Assembly (NCBI RefSeq): GCF_000284035.1
Contig: NC_016887.1
Coordinates: 1,984,001-2,048,000 of the forward strand
Reading direction: 5' to 3'
Source of the DNA: Nocardia cyriacigeorgica GUH-2
GTDB lineage: Bacteria > Actinomycetota > Actinomycetes > Mycobacteriales > Mycobacteriaceae
Length of the DNA stretch: 64,000 nt
Shown: positions 1-10,154 of the stretch, in pieces
How the letters are laid out: each line of letters starts with the position of its first letter
How positions within the stretch are numbered: the first letter of the stretch is position 1
Program-made: the position numbers and the translations under genes
Notes under the pieces: model-generated
Databases searched by the model: none
Told to the model about the DNA's origin: nothing
The model's input: the letters and a program-made list of their open reading frames with translations, nothing else

Positions 1-1531
1 GACGCAGCCGCGTCTTGTACAGCTTGTCGGCGGCTTCGAAGAGCACCTTCTTGTCGGCGACGAACGGCCGGTCACCGCCCCGGGTGAGCTGCTGGTAGAG
101 ATCGCCCAGCGGAACCAGATCGCCGAGGCGCAGCTCGTTGCGGTGGTCGGCGAGAAGCTGGCCCATCAATTTCAAGCCGGTGCGAGAACGCTGCAGGGCC
201 GCCGAAATATGTACCAGCGTGTCGAGGAACGCGGGGGAGAACGGGTAGCTCAACCGGAACGACGCTTCGTCGGCGCCGGTGGTGCTCTCGTCGGAACCGA
301 GAAGGGTGTCCCACACCTTCGGTCCGAGCTTCTTGGTCTTCTCGAACGCGGCGTCGATCTCCGCGCGCGCGGCGGCATCGCGCGGCTTCAACAATCGAGC
401 ATGAGCGATTTGTGGAAGGTTGCGGTCCTCGAGGCTGATCAGGTCGAACCGGCCGGAGGCATGGTTGAGCGCATCCTGGATCGCCGATTCCGCAGCACCC
501 GCGAGCTCTTCACCGACCAGCTCGCGCAGGTCGCGCTGGCGGGCGATGAACGAGACGATCGGGATCGCTCGGCGAGCATCACCACCCTCACGGAAGTTGG
601 TGATCTTGCTGGCCTCGCGCGCCACGCGTTTCTCGTCGTGGATGAGGCTGGCCAGCCAGAGGATCAGCTCGTCGAGGAACAGGATAATCGCGTCGTAGCC
701 GAGCGACTTCGCGTGCGCGGCAATGACGCTGAGGCCGGCATCGAGGGAGATGAATCCGCTTTCGTCCTCGGCGGCGCGCTGAGCGAACCCCGGAAGCAGA
801 TGGGTGCCCGCGTCGTGCACCAACTTGGCGCGCAGCTCCGGCGGCGTGGTCGGATTCACCAGGTTCAGGCCGCCACCGTCATGCGATTCCGATGCCGACA
901 GAGCGGTATCGACCTTCTGGGTAGTCCAGAACGCGGTCGACTCACCCCATTCGTCGTCCTCGCCGGCCTGATCCTGGTTGAGGACAGCAAGGAAACGATC
1001 CTCGCCCATCGAGGCACGCAGTGCCCGCAGGTCGGTGAAAAGGGCGTCCGTGCGATACACCGGGGGAATCGGTGCCTCCGGGTGCTTCTTGCGGACGAAC
1101 TCGACGTAGCCGCCGAGCACCCGTTGCTCCATCGCCTTGGCGTCGATCATGTGATACGGCACCATCAGGAACTTCTTGTTGTCCGACAGCAGCCAGTCGT
1201 GCTTGGTGATGACCGGATCGAACTCGCCGCGGGAACGGGCCACCGGGTTGCCGGAGAGCAAGGCGTAGAGCACCGCCATGAAGTGCGACTTACCGGCACC
1301 GAACGAGCCATGCAGGAACGCGGGCTTGGAGGTGTTCCCGTCGAGCGCGGACTTGATCAGCGCGAGAGCTTCGTCGAAATTGCCGAGTAGGCGGTCGGTG
1401 AGGACATAGTCCTCTACAGCTTTCGTGGAGCCTTCCTCGGTGACCGCATCGGCGAGGGTGAGGACGTAGTCCGAGCCGGCGACGTGTTCCTTGATGTCGA
1501 TGAGGTCGCGCAGCAGTGGGCGCTGGTCCAT
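1..1531 (-). CDS. pglY: BREX-2 ATPase PglY, N-terminal part (runs off left edge)
   Basis: ATP-binding protein of the phage-growth-limitation/BREX type 2 defence system; PglY is the large ATPase of that complex. The reading frame starts at an ATG overlapping the PglX stop by one base (TGATG) and stays open to the window edge, giving about 510 residues of a protein that is normally over 1,200. A Walker A motif, GSFGAGKSH, lies near residues 75-85. A Walker B-like ILFLDEL strand lies near residue 280. Identity rests on these motifs plus the position directly after pglX, as in pglW-pglX-pglY-pglZ clusters. PglZ and the remaining BREX-2 genes would lie to the left. Confidence 0.85.
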   Translation of the reverse strand, partial: MDQRPLLRDLIDIKEHVAGSDYVLTLADAVTEEGSTKAVEDYVLTDRLLGNFDEALALIKSALDGNTSKPAFLHGSFGAGKSHFMAVLYALLSGNPVARSRGEFDPVITKHDWLLSDNKKFLMVPYHMIDAKAMEQRVLGGYVEFVRKKHPEAPIPPVYRTDALFTDLRALRASMGEDRFLAVLNQDQAGEDDEWGESTAFWTTQKVDTALSASESHDGGGLNLVNPTTPPELRAKLVHDAGTHLLPGFAQRAAEDESGFISLDAGLSVIAAHAKSLGYDAIILFLDELILWLASLIHDEKRVAREASKITNFREGGDARRAIPIVSFIARQRDLRELVGEELAGAAESAIQDALNHASGRFDLISLEDRNLPQIAHARLLKPRDAAARAEIDAAFEKTKKLGPKVWDTLLGSDESTTGADEASFRLSYPFSPAFLDTLVHISAALQRSRTGLKLMGQLLADHRNELRLGDLVPLGDLYQQLTRGGDRPFVADKKVLFEAADKLYKTRLR

Positions 1532-4500
1532 CAGTTGTCCCCCTCCGCCGTTGCGGACTTCTTCTTCGTGGTGCGTTTGGTGGTGGCGCGGCGGCCTCGG
1601 GTCGCGGGCTGCGGCCGCCAGTTGCGGAGATCGTCGTCGGTGAGGCCGTGTTCGTCTTGCCGGTCTCGGCGGTCACCCGCGAGGAAGGTCGAGGGCGCGA
1701 TGCCAAAATTCGGGTCGACCTCGTTATGCCACTGGTCCAGCCAAGGCTGGAGCTCGAGCAGACCTGCCAGGAACGGAGTGATCTCTTCGGTGGAGAGATT
1801 GTGTTCGGCGAGGTAGATGGCGATCGCCATGGCCTGCTCGCGATGGTCCCAGCCCGCCCAACCGTAGAGTTCAGGGGTGGCGACGTTGGCGGAGCCGTAG
1901 GAGATGAAGCGTTCCTTGGGCACGTCGAGCTTGCCGCGCGCCTGCCAGAAGGAAGTGCGCAGGAAGTCCGCCGAAGTGTACTTGGGTGGGACCGGGATGG
2001 AGTCGCGGAATTTGTTCTTGTTGTGGCCGTCGGGCATCGCGTCTTCTTGGCGCTGCATGTCCCAGACGTGTTCCCAATCCGCGCGCTTCTTCAAGCCGGA
2101 GGGCTTGTAGCGCAGGGCGGCCAGGAAGGGGACGTGCTCGTCGGTGATCAGGTCTGCCACGACCTGCGCCAAATCAGTGCGGGGGGAGTACAGGGCAGCG
2201 ACGGAGACGAAGTCTTCGTCAGCGGCGAGACGGTCGGTGAGCCTGGACAACGTGAGTACTTGGGGTTGGCCGGTGTCGCCGAACCACAGATCGTATGACT
2301 CCATGCGATCGAGCAGCCATGCGCGCAACGCCTTTTCTTGTAAGGCCTCCCAGCCGTCCGTGGCCCAGCGACGCTTATACTCCGGCCGTTCGATCATCCC
2401 GATAGCGCGATTGGACTCTATGACTTCGATACGTCGACGGACGATTTTCTGGTACGTGTCGGGCCAGTGGTTAGGAAGGCTCGTAACAGGCTGCGCGGCG
2501 TGCCTAGCGAACCACTCACCAGATGCTTCGCCACGCGCCGCTTTACGCGCCAATACGATCTCAAATGCGCGTTCTCCGAAGGTTATTTCCGGAATCTCGT
2601 CCTTGACTGCTGTCAGGTCATCCCGCAGCAGGCTGTAGAGCCCGTAGACCTGCCAATCGAGTTCTTCCTGAAGTGCGATCATCTTCCGCCTGATGGACTC
2701 CCAGCGGCGCTTGCCGTTTCGAAGAGTTTCCGCGGTCGGCGTGGCGTTCGATGTGATGGTCGCAGGTTGCGTCTCCGCCAGCTGTTCCGCGAGCGAGTCC
2801 AAGGCTTCGCCGAGGGACCCCGGGTACCTGCCCGGGAGGGGGAAATCCTGCAGCTTGGTGCCGGTGAACTCGAAGAACTTCTCCCATGACTCACTGGCGA
2901 TGCCACCGCCAATGCCACCGTTACCCTTGTCGTGGCTCACCATCTTGAGCCAGAAGCAGGCGGTGGAGCTGTTGAGCAGCCCGACCAGCCGCAGATGCTC
3001 CTCCTCGCTCGCCCCCTCCGGCAACTTGATCACCGGCGCGGACTGCTTGAACACCTTCCCGCCCCGGTCCAGCACGAAATGGTTGTGCGTCGCCACGAAG
3101 GCGAAGGGAATGCCGAGTGGTTTCCTGTACCTCTCGGTGAAAAACATCGAGTATTCGAACCACGTAAGTCCGCGTGCGACCTGGGATTTACCGAAAGCTA
3201 CCCGATTGCGAAGAATAACTCGATGTGGCCACAAAGCCCGCGTGACCCGTTCTGAGGCTTGCGCTTTGAGGGTGGATTCAGAATATGGCCACAACGACGC
3301 GGTGGCCTCAGCGATGGAGTAATCCCGGACCTCAGTGCCCTCGACGATTGCGCGTCGGTAGTCGGGTTCGATTCCCTTGCGTCTCAAGCAACCGTTGCCC
3401 AACATGTACGCGCTATCTTCACGCGTGATGGCGCCTGTTCCTATTTCGGTGGTGACAGATCGAAGCTTGTCTTTTGCGGATTCATGCAGACGCTCGACCA
3501 TCTCAAGACCGCCGTCGAGGAGGATCCATGGCTGCTTGTTGAAGTAGCGGGTTCGCTCAAGATCATCGACTGAAACCCACTGGCTGACGCTTCCGGGATT
3601 GTCGATTTGCTCGACAATTGCACTCCAGACCCGTCCATTCTCAGGACGCTCGGGAGCCCGTGGTTCACCCTGTACGCTTCGTACCGTTCGAACGGTCGTG
3701 CTGCGGCTGTTGCCGGAACGTCGCGTGCCAATCAGGATTACTGTCGGTGTGCCGTGGCCTGGTATATACGCTCCGGAAGTATCGATGACCTCGGTGAGTT
3801 CTACGGTTTGAGCAAAGTACTCCTCAATCAGCTTGGTGCCGAACTCGCGCTTCATAAAGGAATTTGCGGTGATCTGCCCGACTCGACCGAATCCGTGCCC
3901 GTCGTGTTGGCCAAGTCTTGCGAGTTCGAAGAACCGCTCCGCGAATGGAACGGATAGTGCGTACGACCCGGAGCAAGACTTGTAGAGGCCGCGGTACAGC
4001 TCGTTGAGGTTCTTGTCTTTAACGGTGATGTAGGGCGGGTTTCCCACGACGACGTGGTACCGACCTGGTTCGAGAATTCCCGGGTAGTCGTGGACGTCCT
4101 CGGTAGCGTAGGAGAATTCGGCCAGCGGGTCCCGGTGGTCGCCGTCGAAGGTGAGCTCTAGCTGCCGTGCCTTGATCAGCGAGTCACCGACCGCCAGTTT
4201 GATCGGCCACTCGTATCGCGCGGCCTCGGCCAGCGTGCGCACGTTGGCGGCAGCCATGGCGGCTACCAACAGACGGAAGCGGGCAATGGCGATAGCGAAC
4301 GGGTTGATGTCGACCCCGTGCACCGAGTTCAACGCTGCGTGGACGCGTTCATGCCGATCCTTCGTCGGTTGTTCATCGGCCCACCGCTGAGTCAGCCGCC
4401 GGAACGCACCGAGAACGAAGTGTCCCGATCCGCAGGTCGGATCGATGAGTTGGATGGTTTCGTAACCGAATTCGCGGATCGCGGGCTCGAGGGTGCGGTC

Positions 4501-5160
4501 GAGGATGAACTCCTCGACGAACTCCGGGGTCTGGAGTAGCGCGTAGTTCTTGCGGATGTCCTCGGAGAGATCTTGATAGAGGTCGCCGAGGAAGCGGGTG
4601 TCCCAGCCGTTGATGCCGTCTTCGTCAAGAGGGTCGGTGAAGTTGTGGACGAGGACGCCGTGTTCGTCACGGGTGCGCCAGAATTCGATGAGTTCGCGGG
4701 CGCCGTCGTGAGAGACGGGGATCTGGTAGAGGGCGTTGTGGTTGGGGTCGAAGAGGAGTTTTCCGGCTTGCCCGGCGCCGAGTTCGGCGAAGGCGTTCTC
4801 GAGCCAGCCTCGGTAGGTCGGGTCGGGATCGGTCTCGACGTAGGCGTCGTAGCGGGCGTGGGCGAGTTCGCGACGGTCGTCCGTGGGGCCGGTGAGGTAG
4901 GGGTCGGCGATGAGGTGGTTGTCTTCGCAGAAGCGGACGAAGACGGTGCCGAGGACCCACGCGACGGCGACCTGCGTGACGCGCTCGCCAAGCCACGAGG
5001 ACTCGGTGGCGGCGGTGCGGTTGAGTTTGCGGGCTTGGGCCCATTCGTCGTGCAGGCGTGCTTTGACCTCGGGCAGCACGTCCAGCTGCTTCTCGAGGTC
5101 GGTCTCGACCGCGACCACCTGCTTCTTCAGGTCGGCGAGCAGTGCGGCGCGGTCGATCAT
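1531..5160 (-). CDS. pglX: BREX-2 adenine-specific DNA methyltransferase PglX
   Basis: N6-adenine methyltransferase of BREX type 2, 1,209 residues, the usual PglX size. SAM-binding motif I (DPTCGSGHF) is near residue 240 and the catalytic NPPY motif is near residue 373, both in the order of gamma-class enzymes. The long C-terminal half resembles the target-recognition and regulatory part of the family. The ATG at 5160 was chosen because it overlaps the PglW stop by four bases (ATGA); an in-frame extension further upstream would lie inside pglW. In known Pgl systems PglX marks DNA and needs PglW, PglY and PglZ for restriction; that role is family knowledge. Confidence 0.92.
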   Translation of the reverse strand: MIDRAALLADLKKQVVAVETDLEKQLDVLPEVKARLHDEWAQARKLNRTAATESSWLGERVTQVAVAWVLGTVFVRFCEDNHLIADPYLTGPTDDRRELAHARYDAYVETDPDPTYRGWLENAFAELGAGQAGKLLFDPNHNALYQIPVSHDGARELIEFWRTRDEHGVLVHNFTDPLDEDGINGWDTRFLGDLYQDLSEDIRKNYALLQTPEFVEEFILDRTLEPAIREFGYETIQLIDPTCGSGHFVLGAFRRLTQRWADEQPTKDRHERVHAALNSVHGVDINPFAIAIARFRLLVAAMAAANVRTLAEAARYEWPIKLAVGDSLIKARQLELTFDGDHRDPLAEFSYATEDVHDYPGILEPGRYHVVVGNPPYITVKDKNLNELYRGLYKSCSGSYALSVPFAERFFELARLGQHDGHGFGRVGQITANSFMKREFGTKLIEEYFAQTVELTEVIDTSGAYIPGHGTPTVILIGTRRSGNSRSTTVRTVRSVQGEPRAPERPENGRVWSAIVEQIDNPGSVSQWVSVDDLERTRYFNKQPWILLDGGLEMVERLHESAKDKLRSVTTEIGTGAITREDSAYMLGNGCLRRKGIEPDYRRAIVEGTEVRDYSIAEATASLWPYSESTLKAQASERVTRALWPHRVILRNRVAFGKSQVARGLTWFEYSMFFTERYRKPLGIPFAFVATHNHFVLDRGGKVFKQSAPVIKLPEGASEEEHLRLVGLLNSSTACFWLKMVSHDKGNGGIGGGIASESWEKFFEFTGTKLQDFPLPGRYPGSLGEALDSLAEQLAETQPATITSNATPTAETLRNGKRRWESIRRKMIALQEELDWQVYGLYSLLRDDLTAVKDEIPEITFGERAFEIVLARKAARGEASGEWFARHAAQPVTSLPNHWPDTYQKIVRRRIEVIESNRAIGMIERPEYKRRWATDGWEALQEKALRAWLLDRMESYDLWFGDTGQPQVLTLSRLTDRLAADEDFVSVAALYSPRTDLAQVVADLITDEHVPFLAALRYKPSGLKKRADWEHVWDMQRQEDAMPDGHNKNKFRDSIPVPPKYTSADFLRTSFWQARGKLDVPKERFISYGSANVATPELYGWAGWDHREQAMAIAIYLAEHNLSTEEITPFLAGLLELQPWLDQWHNEVDPNFGIAPSTFLAGDRRDRQDEHGLTDDDLRNWRPQPATRGRRATTKRTTKKKSATAEGDN

Positions 5161-8100
5161 GCGGTTACTCCTGTGTCGGTCGAGGCGCTGGTGCGATGGA
5201 TATTGCGGATCCACGCTTCGGGCAACTGGATCCATTCGTTGAGGGAGGATTGGTACGGCACCGCTTCGGTGCCGAGGTGAGGTTGGCGGAGGGGATCGGA
5301 CTGCGGGCACAGCAGCCACAGGCCGCCCTTACCGCGTCGTGCCTGTTCAGCCAGGCGGCCGAGGACGCCCATGGCGTCGTAGCGGGCGAACACGAGTGTG
5401 TCGGTGAGCAGCAGTGGGCCGTCTCCCGCGATATTGTCGGCGATCTCGGTTTCGATGCGGCCCCACGCGGTGCGCGCGTACTCACTGAACTTCAAGGCAG
5501 CGCGCGACCCCGGCTCGGCGATATCGGCGCGCAGGATGGTGTCCCAGGTGGGTTTTGTGCCCGGAGGAACCAGATCGTGCATGTTCGCCAGGAACAATGC
5601 CGTCGCCGACATCGGGCGCACCGAGAAACGCTCGCGCAGTTCGCGAATGGCAGCGGGGGTGGCTGAGGTCGGTGAAGTGGGGGAGGTGAGTACCCGGAAT
5701 CCGTCCCGTGGTGCGGCACCGGTCAGCAGCTCCTCGGCGCGGGCGGCCTTGGCCATGTCCGGATCGTCCGAGTAGCTACCGGCCGCGTGGCTGTTGACGG
5801 CGGTCGACCAGCGCGGTGCGTGCGCGGTATAGCTGGACTGCAGGTCGGCGTGCTCGGGGATATAGCGCTGGATGCGGGACTCGGGGTGGGTTGCCACCAC
5901 CAGGTCGAATCCGGCCTCGCGCAGCGCTTTCGTCAGCTCCGGGGTCGGTACATCGCGGTCGCTTCCCGCGATGACCAGCTCCGGGAATCGTGCCAGGATC
6001 CGCTCGAAGACGCGCTCGGCCCGCAGCCCGGTCTGCTGCTTCAGCGGAACTCCGGGGGTGAGGGTCAGCAGTCCGGCCTGGGTCAGCCGGACGGCGCGCA
6101 CCAACGGGAGGTCGCGCGGATAGATCTCGAGCCTGGGTGTCACGGCGGCGTTGCGCGACGCGCTGACCGCTACCTGCACGAGGCGCCGCTCGTCCAAGGC
6201 GAAAGTGCCCGCGGGAGGTTCGATCGCGCCCAGCCGATCCAACACGGTCGCGGCCGTCGGCAGTGTCTCCTGGGCAGCCAATGCATCAGCGGTTCTGCCC
6301 AGGCGAAGGGCGTAATTCGCCAGCGCCGGTGCAGCCGGGGCACCTGGGCCGGCTTCCTCGCCCGCCTCGAGTGCCAGCACGACCACCGGATTGGCGCCGG
6401 AATCGCGTTTCTGCGCGGTGTAGAGGGCCGCCTCATCCGGCGTCAGCTGCTCGACCTCGACCACGACGCGCACGGCAGCCAGACCCAGTGCGCGGCGCTG
6501 AGCTCGGTCGTCCAGCCGGGTGCCACGCCGGGCGGCCAACGCATCGGCGAGTTCGGTGGCCGCCGCGACCCGTCCGAATTCCTCGAGCAGCTCCAGCACC
6601 TGGTCGCGGAGAGCCTGGACTGCGGGGTCTTTCTTCCACTGCTGCCGTTGAGCTTTCAGCAGTTGCGCGACCCGGCCCGAGGTCAGATTCAGGGATTCGG
6701 CGACCGACGATTGGGTCGGCCACGCATCCAGTTCGGGGAGATCGCCCGCACCGGGAATGCGCAACAGTCGTGCCACCGCATCGACCTTGCTGGCATTGGA
6801 GCCATTGTTATTGCGCTCCGGCACAAATCGAGCGGCCAGGGTATCCAGGCTCAGCGTGCGGAGCAGGCCGGCGCCCAGATCGGCCTCAGCGGCGTCGAGT
6901 TCCTGCTTCGCTTCCTTCCGTGCTTGCGGTGTGAGCGGTGCGGGCTCCTCTTTGCCGAAGCGACGGCCCCATTCCTTCAGCCGGTCCTGGATCTCGCGGC
7001 GGGCGCGAGCGCCGAGGCCGGGTGCGTTGATCAGTTTGCCTCGGCCGTAATCCAGCAGCTCACCGACCGTGTTCACGCCCAACCCATAGAGGAACTGCTC
7101 GGTGGCAGCGGTCAGGCCCGCCTGCGACAGGTGGGTTTCGACGGTCGCCTGCTCGGCGATGAGGCGGCGCTGATCTTCCGGCGAGACCTCATCGACATCG
7201 ACGGGCTCTGACGGATGTGAGCTGAGCGGTCGGGACGGCACCGAGCGACTCATGTCGAGGAAGATTTTGCGCCACGCATCGCGCATCGGCTTCAGATCCG
7301 AAAAGCGTTGTCCTGCATCGCGATGTAGCGCCTTCCGGAAAAAGGCGACCAAACCGTCACGCACAGAAGCGTCGAAAGCGTCGGCTGCGATCTTCGGATA
7401 TGGGAACTCCGCGGGGTCCAGCTGGCGCGGCAATACGCTGCCGTCACCCCATCGAGGCAACTCGCCCGACGCCATCTCGTGCAGTGTCACGGCCAGCGCG
7501 TAGCGTTCCGCCTGGGCGTCGTAGACGCTGCGAGTTAGGGTACCGATGAACGGGTCGAGGTAACCGTCTGTGCCCGCATCGGTGTTCTGTACCGGGTACC
7601 CCGCCAGTGAGAAGTCGATGAGGACGAGTTCGCGGGTTCGGTTGGGACGCACGCGGATCGCGATGTTGTCCGGTTTCAGGTCGCGATGCCAGACGCCTTC
7701 GCCCTCGAGGAAATCGCTGGCAGCGAAGAGGTAGTCGCTGTAGGTCTCCAGGCGCCCGACCTGAAGGCGACCGTTGTCGCGCAGCTCGCGGGCGACGGTC
7801 GCCTCGGTGCGGTGGTCCGAGTCCTGGTCCAGGCCCTGCTCGTCGCCGACGTACTCGAGGACCAGCGTCTTGCGCCCCCCGAGTACCAGCACACCCGGAT
7901 CGACCAAATTGATCACACCGGAATGTCGCCGCAGGCCACGCAGCACGCCGGCCTCGCGCTCGAGTAGGTCGGCTCGGTCGTCGGAGAGCGCGATCTTCAG
8001 CACCACATAGGTTTTGGCGCCCCGCTTGTCGGTCTCGGCCTGCAGATCGCGAACGAGCAAGGCGCGGCTGGTCGATCCGGTGCCCAGGCGGCGGCGCACC

Positions 8101-9641
8101 AGCCAGCGGCCGGCAAGCACATCGCCTGGGACAGCGTCCAGTGGGTCCTTCTCCTCGGTCACGACCTCCTCTTCCGCGGGTGCGGTCAGCGACTCCTCGA
8201 CATCCTCGACCAACTCGAGGAACTCATCCATGGAGGTGAGCCGCTTCGACGGTCGATAGTCCGTCGCCGCTGCCACCAGGAGATCGACATCGGAGGGCAG
8301 GTTGTCGACCAGTGCGCTCGGACGCAGGTCCTCACCGGCCTCGAAGCGGGCCAGCAGTTCCGCCTGTGTTGCCGCGGGAGCGCGACCCGTCACCAGGAGA
8401 TAGGTGAGCAAGCCCAGACCGTAGACATCCATGGCGATGGGGTCGGGCGATGGCGCGGACACTTCGGGCGCGAGATAGGCGTCTGAACCGGCGGACAGGT
8501 GGTGTGCCGACAGCAGAGTCGGGGCATGCCGGGTCATCGTCAGCGCCGTGCCGGCTGAACGTTGGGTAGCAACCTGCCAGTCCGAGATCTGCAGCCGCGG
8601 TGAGCGCCACCGCTGCGCCTCGCCGGCTCCCGGCCGCGGAACGACATGGATCGAACGAGCGGCCAGTGCCCGGTGATACAGCCGGGCCGAATGCGCCGAC
8701 CGCAAGGTTTCCGCGAGCTGTCGCACTAGTTCGATGCGGTCACCGATATCCAGTGACGCGCCGTGGCGGGCAAGGTAATCGTCCAGGTGCAGTGTGTCCG
8801 GGTGGTACCGGAAGATCAGCGCCGGTCCCGCAGTATGGGCCGACGGGTCGAACAGCTCCAATTGCACGGCCCCTGGATGCCGGAACCTGCGTAGCACTGC
8901 GGCTTCTCGTCGAGCGGCGGCGTCCACCGACTTGCGGGCCTCCTCATCGGCGCCGCGTTCACGCAGGTAGAGGCGAACTCGGACGGGCTCCCGCAGCTCG
9001 GTGTGAACGGCCAGATAATCCTGCCAGGTCGGGCCCGCGTCGAGCGGCTTGCGCTCCAGCAGATACGGGCCGACGGTGAAGTCCGCGTCGCTGCGCCGGA
9101 TGCCGATCTGCTCCAGTGCCTTCTTGATCGCCCGCGCACGCTGGGCGTTGATCGTGTGCTTGATGTCGCGGACCGGAGCGTGCAGCCGATCGATCAACTC
9201 CCGGACCGTGTACGTGCTCGCGCGGTCACCTGTCGGCAGATCGAAGCGCAGCCCCGAATTGGTGAGGCAGACCGCCGAGCTCAGGAAAACGCGGGCGCCG
9301 TTGTCGCCGAGCAGGCCGGCCAGCTCTTTGCTCTTCTGGTTCACCAGGTGCAGCGGGTTCCGGTGGAACCGGCGATCGCCGCGCGTGGTGGTCTGGACCC
9401 AATCCCCACCCTCGCTGGTGAGCCGGCCGCTCCAGTCCTTGAGTTCGATCATGTAGACGCCGTTCGCGGCGATCACCAACAGATCGACCTCACGGATGTG
9501 CCCGGTCTTGGCGGTGAAGGTGAAGTTCGACCAGGCGTACCACGGATCGACATTCGGCAGCTGCGTCCGGATCGCCTCCAGCCCCCGGCGCTCATGCTCG
9601 AAACTCGACTCGGTGACCGTTGTCCACCGACCCTCGTCCAT
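5157..9641 (-). CDS. pglW: BREX-2 Ser/Thr protein kinase PglW with NERD domain
   Basis: Regulatory kinase of BREX type 2, 1,494 residues. A NERD nuclease-related domain at the N-terminus (about residues 10-125) carries a VDLLVIA...ELKDW core. A first kinase-like domain follows (about 175-435) in which the catalytic loop reads YHRALAARS and the DFG position reads SDW, so it looks catalytically dead. The second kinase domain has HRDLKPDN near residue 651 and DFS in place of DFG, and should be active. Beyond it are an alpha-CTD-like helix-hairpin-helix and a predicted HTH. The ATG at 9641 (MDEGRW) places NERD at the start; about 47 further in-frame residues upstream look non-coding. It overlaps pglX by four bases. 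Confidence 0.92.
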   Translation of the reverse strand: MDEGRWTTVTESSFEHERRGLEAIRTQLPNVDPWYAWSNFTFTAKTGHIREVDLLVIAANGVYMIELKDWSGRLTSEGGDWVQTTTRGDRRFHRNPLHLVNQKSKELAGLLGDNGARVFLSSAVCLTNSGLRFDLPTGDRASTYTVRELIDRLHAPVRDIKHTINAQRARAIKKALEQIGIRRSDADFTVGPYLLERKPLDAGPTWQDYLAVHTELREPVRVRLYLRERGADEEARKSVDAAARREAAVLRRFRHPGAVQLELFDPSAHTAGPALIFRYHPDTLHLDDYLARHGASLDIGDRIELVRQLAETLRSAHSARLYHRALAARSIHVVPRPGAGEAQRWRSPRLQISDWQVATQRSAGTALTMTRHAPTLLSAHHLSAGSDAYLAPEVSAPSPDPIAMDVYGLGLLTYLLVTGRAPAATQAELLARFEAGEDLRPSALVDNLPSDVDLLVAAATDYRPSKRLTSMDEFLELVEDVEESLTAPAEEEVVTEEKDPLDAVPGDVLAGRWLVRRRLGTGSTSRALLVRDLQAETDKRGAKTYVVLKIALSDDRADLLEREAGVLRGLRRHSGVINLVDPGVLVLGGRKTLVLEYVGDEQGLDQDSDHRTEATVARELRDNGRLQVGRLETYSDYLFAASDFLEGEGVWHRDLKPDNIAIRVRPNRTRELVLIDFSLAGYPVQNTDAGTDGYLDPFIGTLTRSVYDAQAERYALAVTLHEMASGELPRWGDGSVLPRQLDPAEFPYPKIAADAFDASVRDGLVAFFRKALHRDAGQRFSDLKPMRDAWRKIFLDMSRSVPSRPLSSHPSEPVDVDEVSPEDQRRLIAEQATVETHLSQAGLTAATEQFLYGLGVNTVGELLDYGRGKLINAPGLGARARREIQDRLKEWGRRFGKEEPAPLTPQARKEAKQELDAAEADLGAGLLRTLSLDTLAARFVPERNNNGSNASKVDAVARLLRIPGAGDLPELDAWPTQSSVAESLNLTSGRVAQLLKAQRQQWKKDPAVQALRDQVLELLEEFGRVAAATELADALAARRGTRLDDRAQRRALGLAAVRVVVEVEQLTPDEAALYTAQKRDSGANPVVVLALEAGEEAGPGAPAAPALANYALRLGRTADALAAQETLPTAATVLDRLGAIEPPAGTFALDERRLVQVAVSASRNAAVTPRLEIYPRDLPLVRAVRLTQAGLLTLTPGVPLKQQTGLRAERVFERILARFPELVIAGSDRDVPTPELTKALREAGFDLVVATHPESRIQRYIPEHADLQSSYTAHAPRWSTAVNSHAAGSYSDDPDMAKAARAEELLTGAAPRDGFRVLTSPTSPTSATPAAIRELRERFSVRPMSATALFLANMHDLVPPGTKPTWDTILRADIAEPGSRAALKFSEYARTAWGRIETEIADNIAGDGPLLLTDTLVFARYDAMGVLGRLAEQARRGKGGLWLLCPQSDPLRQPHLGTEAVPYQSSLNEWIQLPEAWIRNIHRTSASTDTGVTA

Positions 9642-9915
9642 AGATGCGCGTCCTGTCCTCGTAGTCTCGTACGCCTCTCGACCTTCGCGAAGGACGATCG
9701 ACCGTGCGATGTCCACACCGTTCGTACGGTACGTGCGTACCGAGCGATCTACCGCCGATACGGCCCCATCTGCCGCAGCCACAGTAGCCTGCCCAGGTGG
9801 TGTGCCGATCCATCGGTCGACCTGCCGATCTTCGGCCGTCCGATGGGTAGCGTGCCGTCATCTAGAGGTGGATCGGCGCGACTCCGCTTTGTGTTTCGCG
9901 GCTCACCGATCACGT
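9642..9915. promoter_or_regulatory. pglW leader with a 16-bp palindrome at 9727-9742
   Basis: This 274-bp stretch between the small upstream gene and pglW has no convincing gene. It contains CGGTACG-TG-CGTACCG at 9727-9742, a perfect inverted repeat with 7-bp arms, and part of it (TCGTACGG) overlaps a second, shorter dyad just upstream. The palindrome is about 85 bp before the pglW start on the minus strand. Position and symmetry suit a repressor operator, but no regulator has been identified. Confidence 0.4.
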
Positions 9916-10104
9916 CTACTGATCGGGCAGCAGCCCCAGTCGTGCCCGGACCTTGTCGACGGCCTCGCGTGCCGGACCGCGCTGTATGGCCACCTTGCCG
10001 TCGTCGAAGACGATGTTGTTGCGCGCCGCGGCGTCCGCCGACGCGGCAGTCAGCGCCTTGTCCAGCCCGTCGTGTTCGGAAAGTCCCATGCGATTGTGAT
10101 CCAT
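9916..10104 (-). CDS. small hypothetical protein upstream of pglW
   Basis: A 62-residue soluble, charged protein of no recognised family. It starts MDHNRMGLSEHDGLDKAL and ends with a predicted helix rich in Arg, Val and Ala followed by GLLPDQ. There is no membrane segment or signal peptide. Coding potential is supported by a near-consensus promoter 50 bp upstream (TTGACA, 17 bp, TAGAGT) pointing into it. It is co-directional with pglW-X-Y and may be the first gene of that transcript. The size would suit an antitoxin or small regulator, but no motif shows this. Confidence 0.5.
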   Translation of the reverse strand: MDHNRMGLSEHDGLDKALTAASADAAARNNIVFDDGKVAIQRGPAREAVDKVRARLGLLPDQ

Positions 10105-10154
10105 GGCGCGCCTATCTGGTCGTTCGCTGAGGCATGATCGAGTGGTCGATGTAA

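Noticed and set aside
143..1390. Long plus-strand reading frame of 415 codons across the left edge
   Set aside because: It is the antisense shadow of pglY, whose minus-strand frame has Walker motifs and is coupled to pglX.
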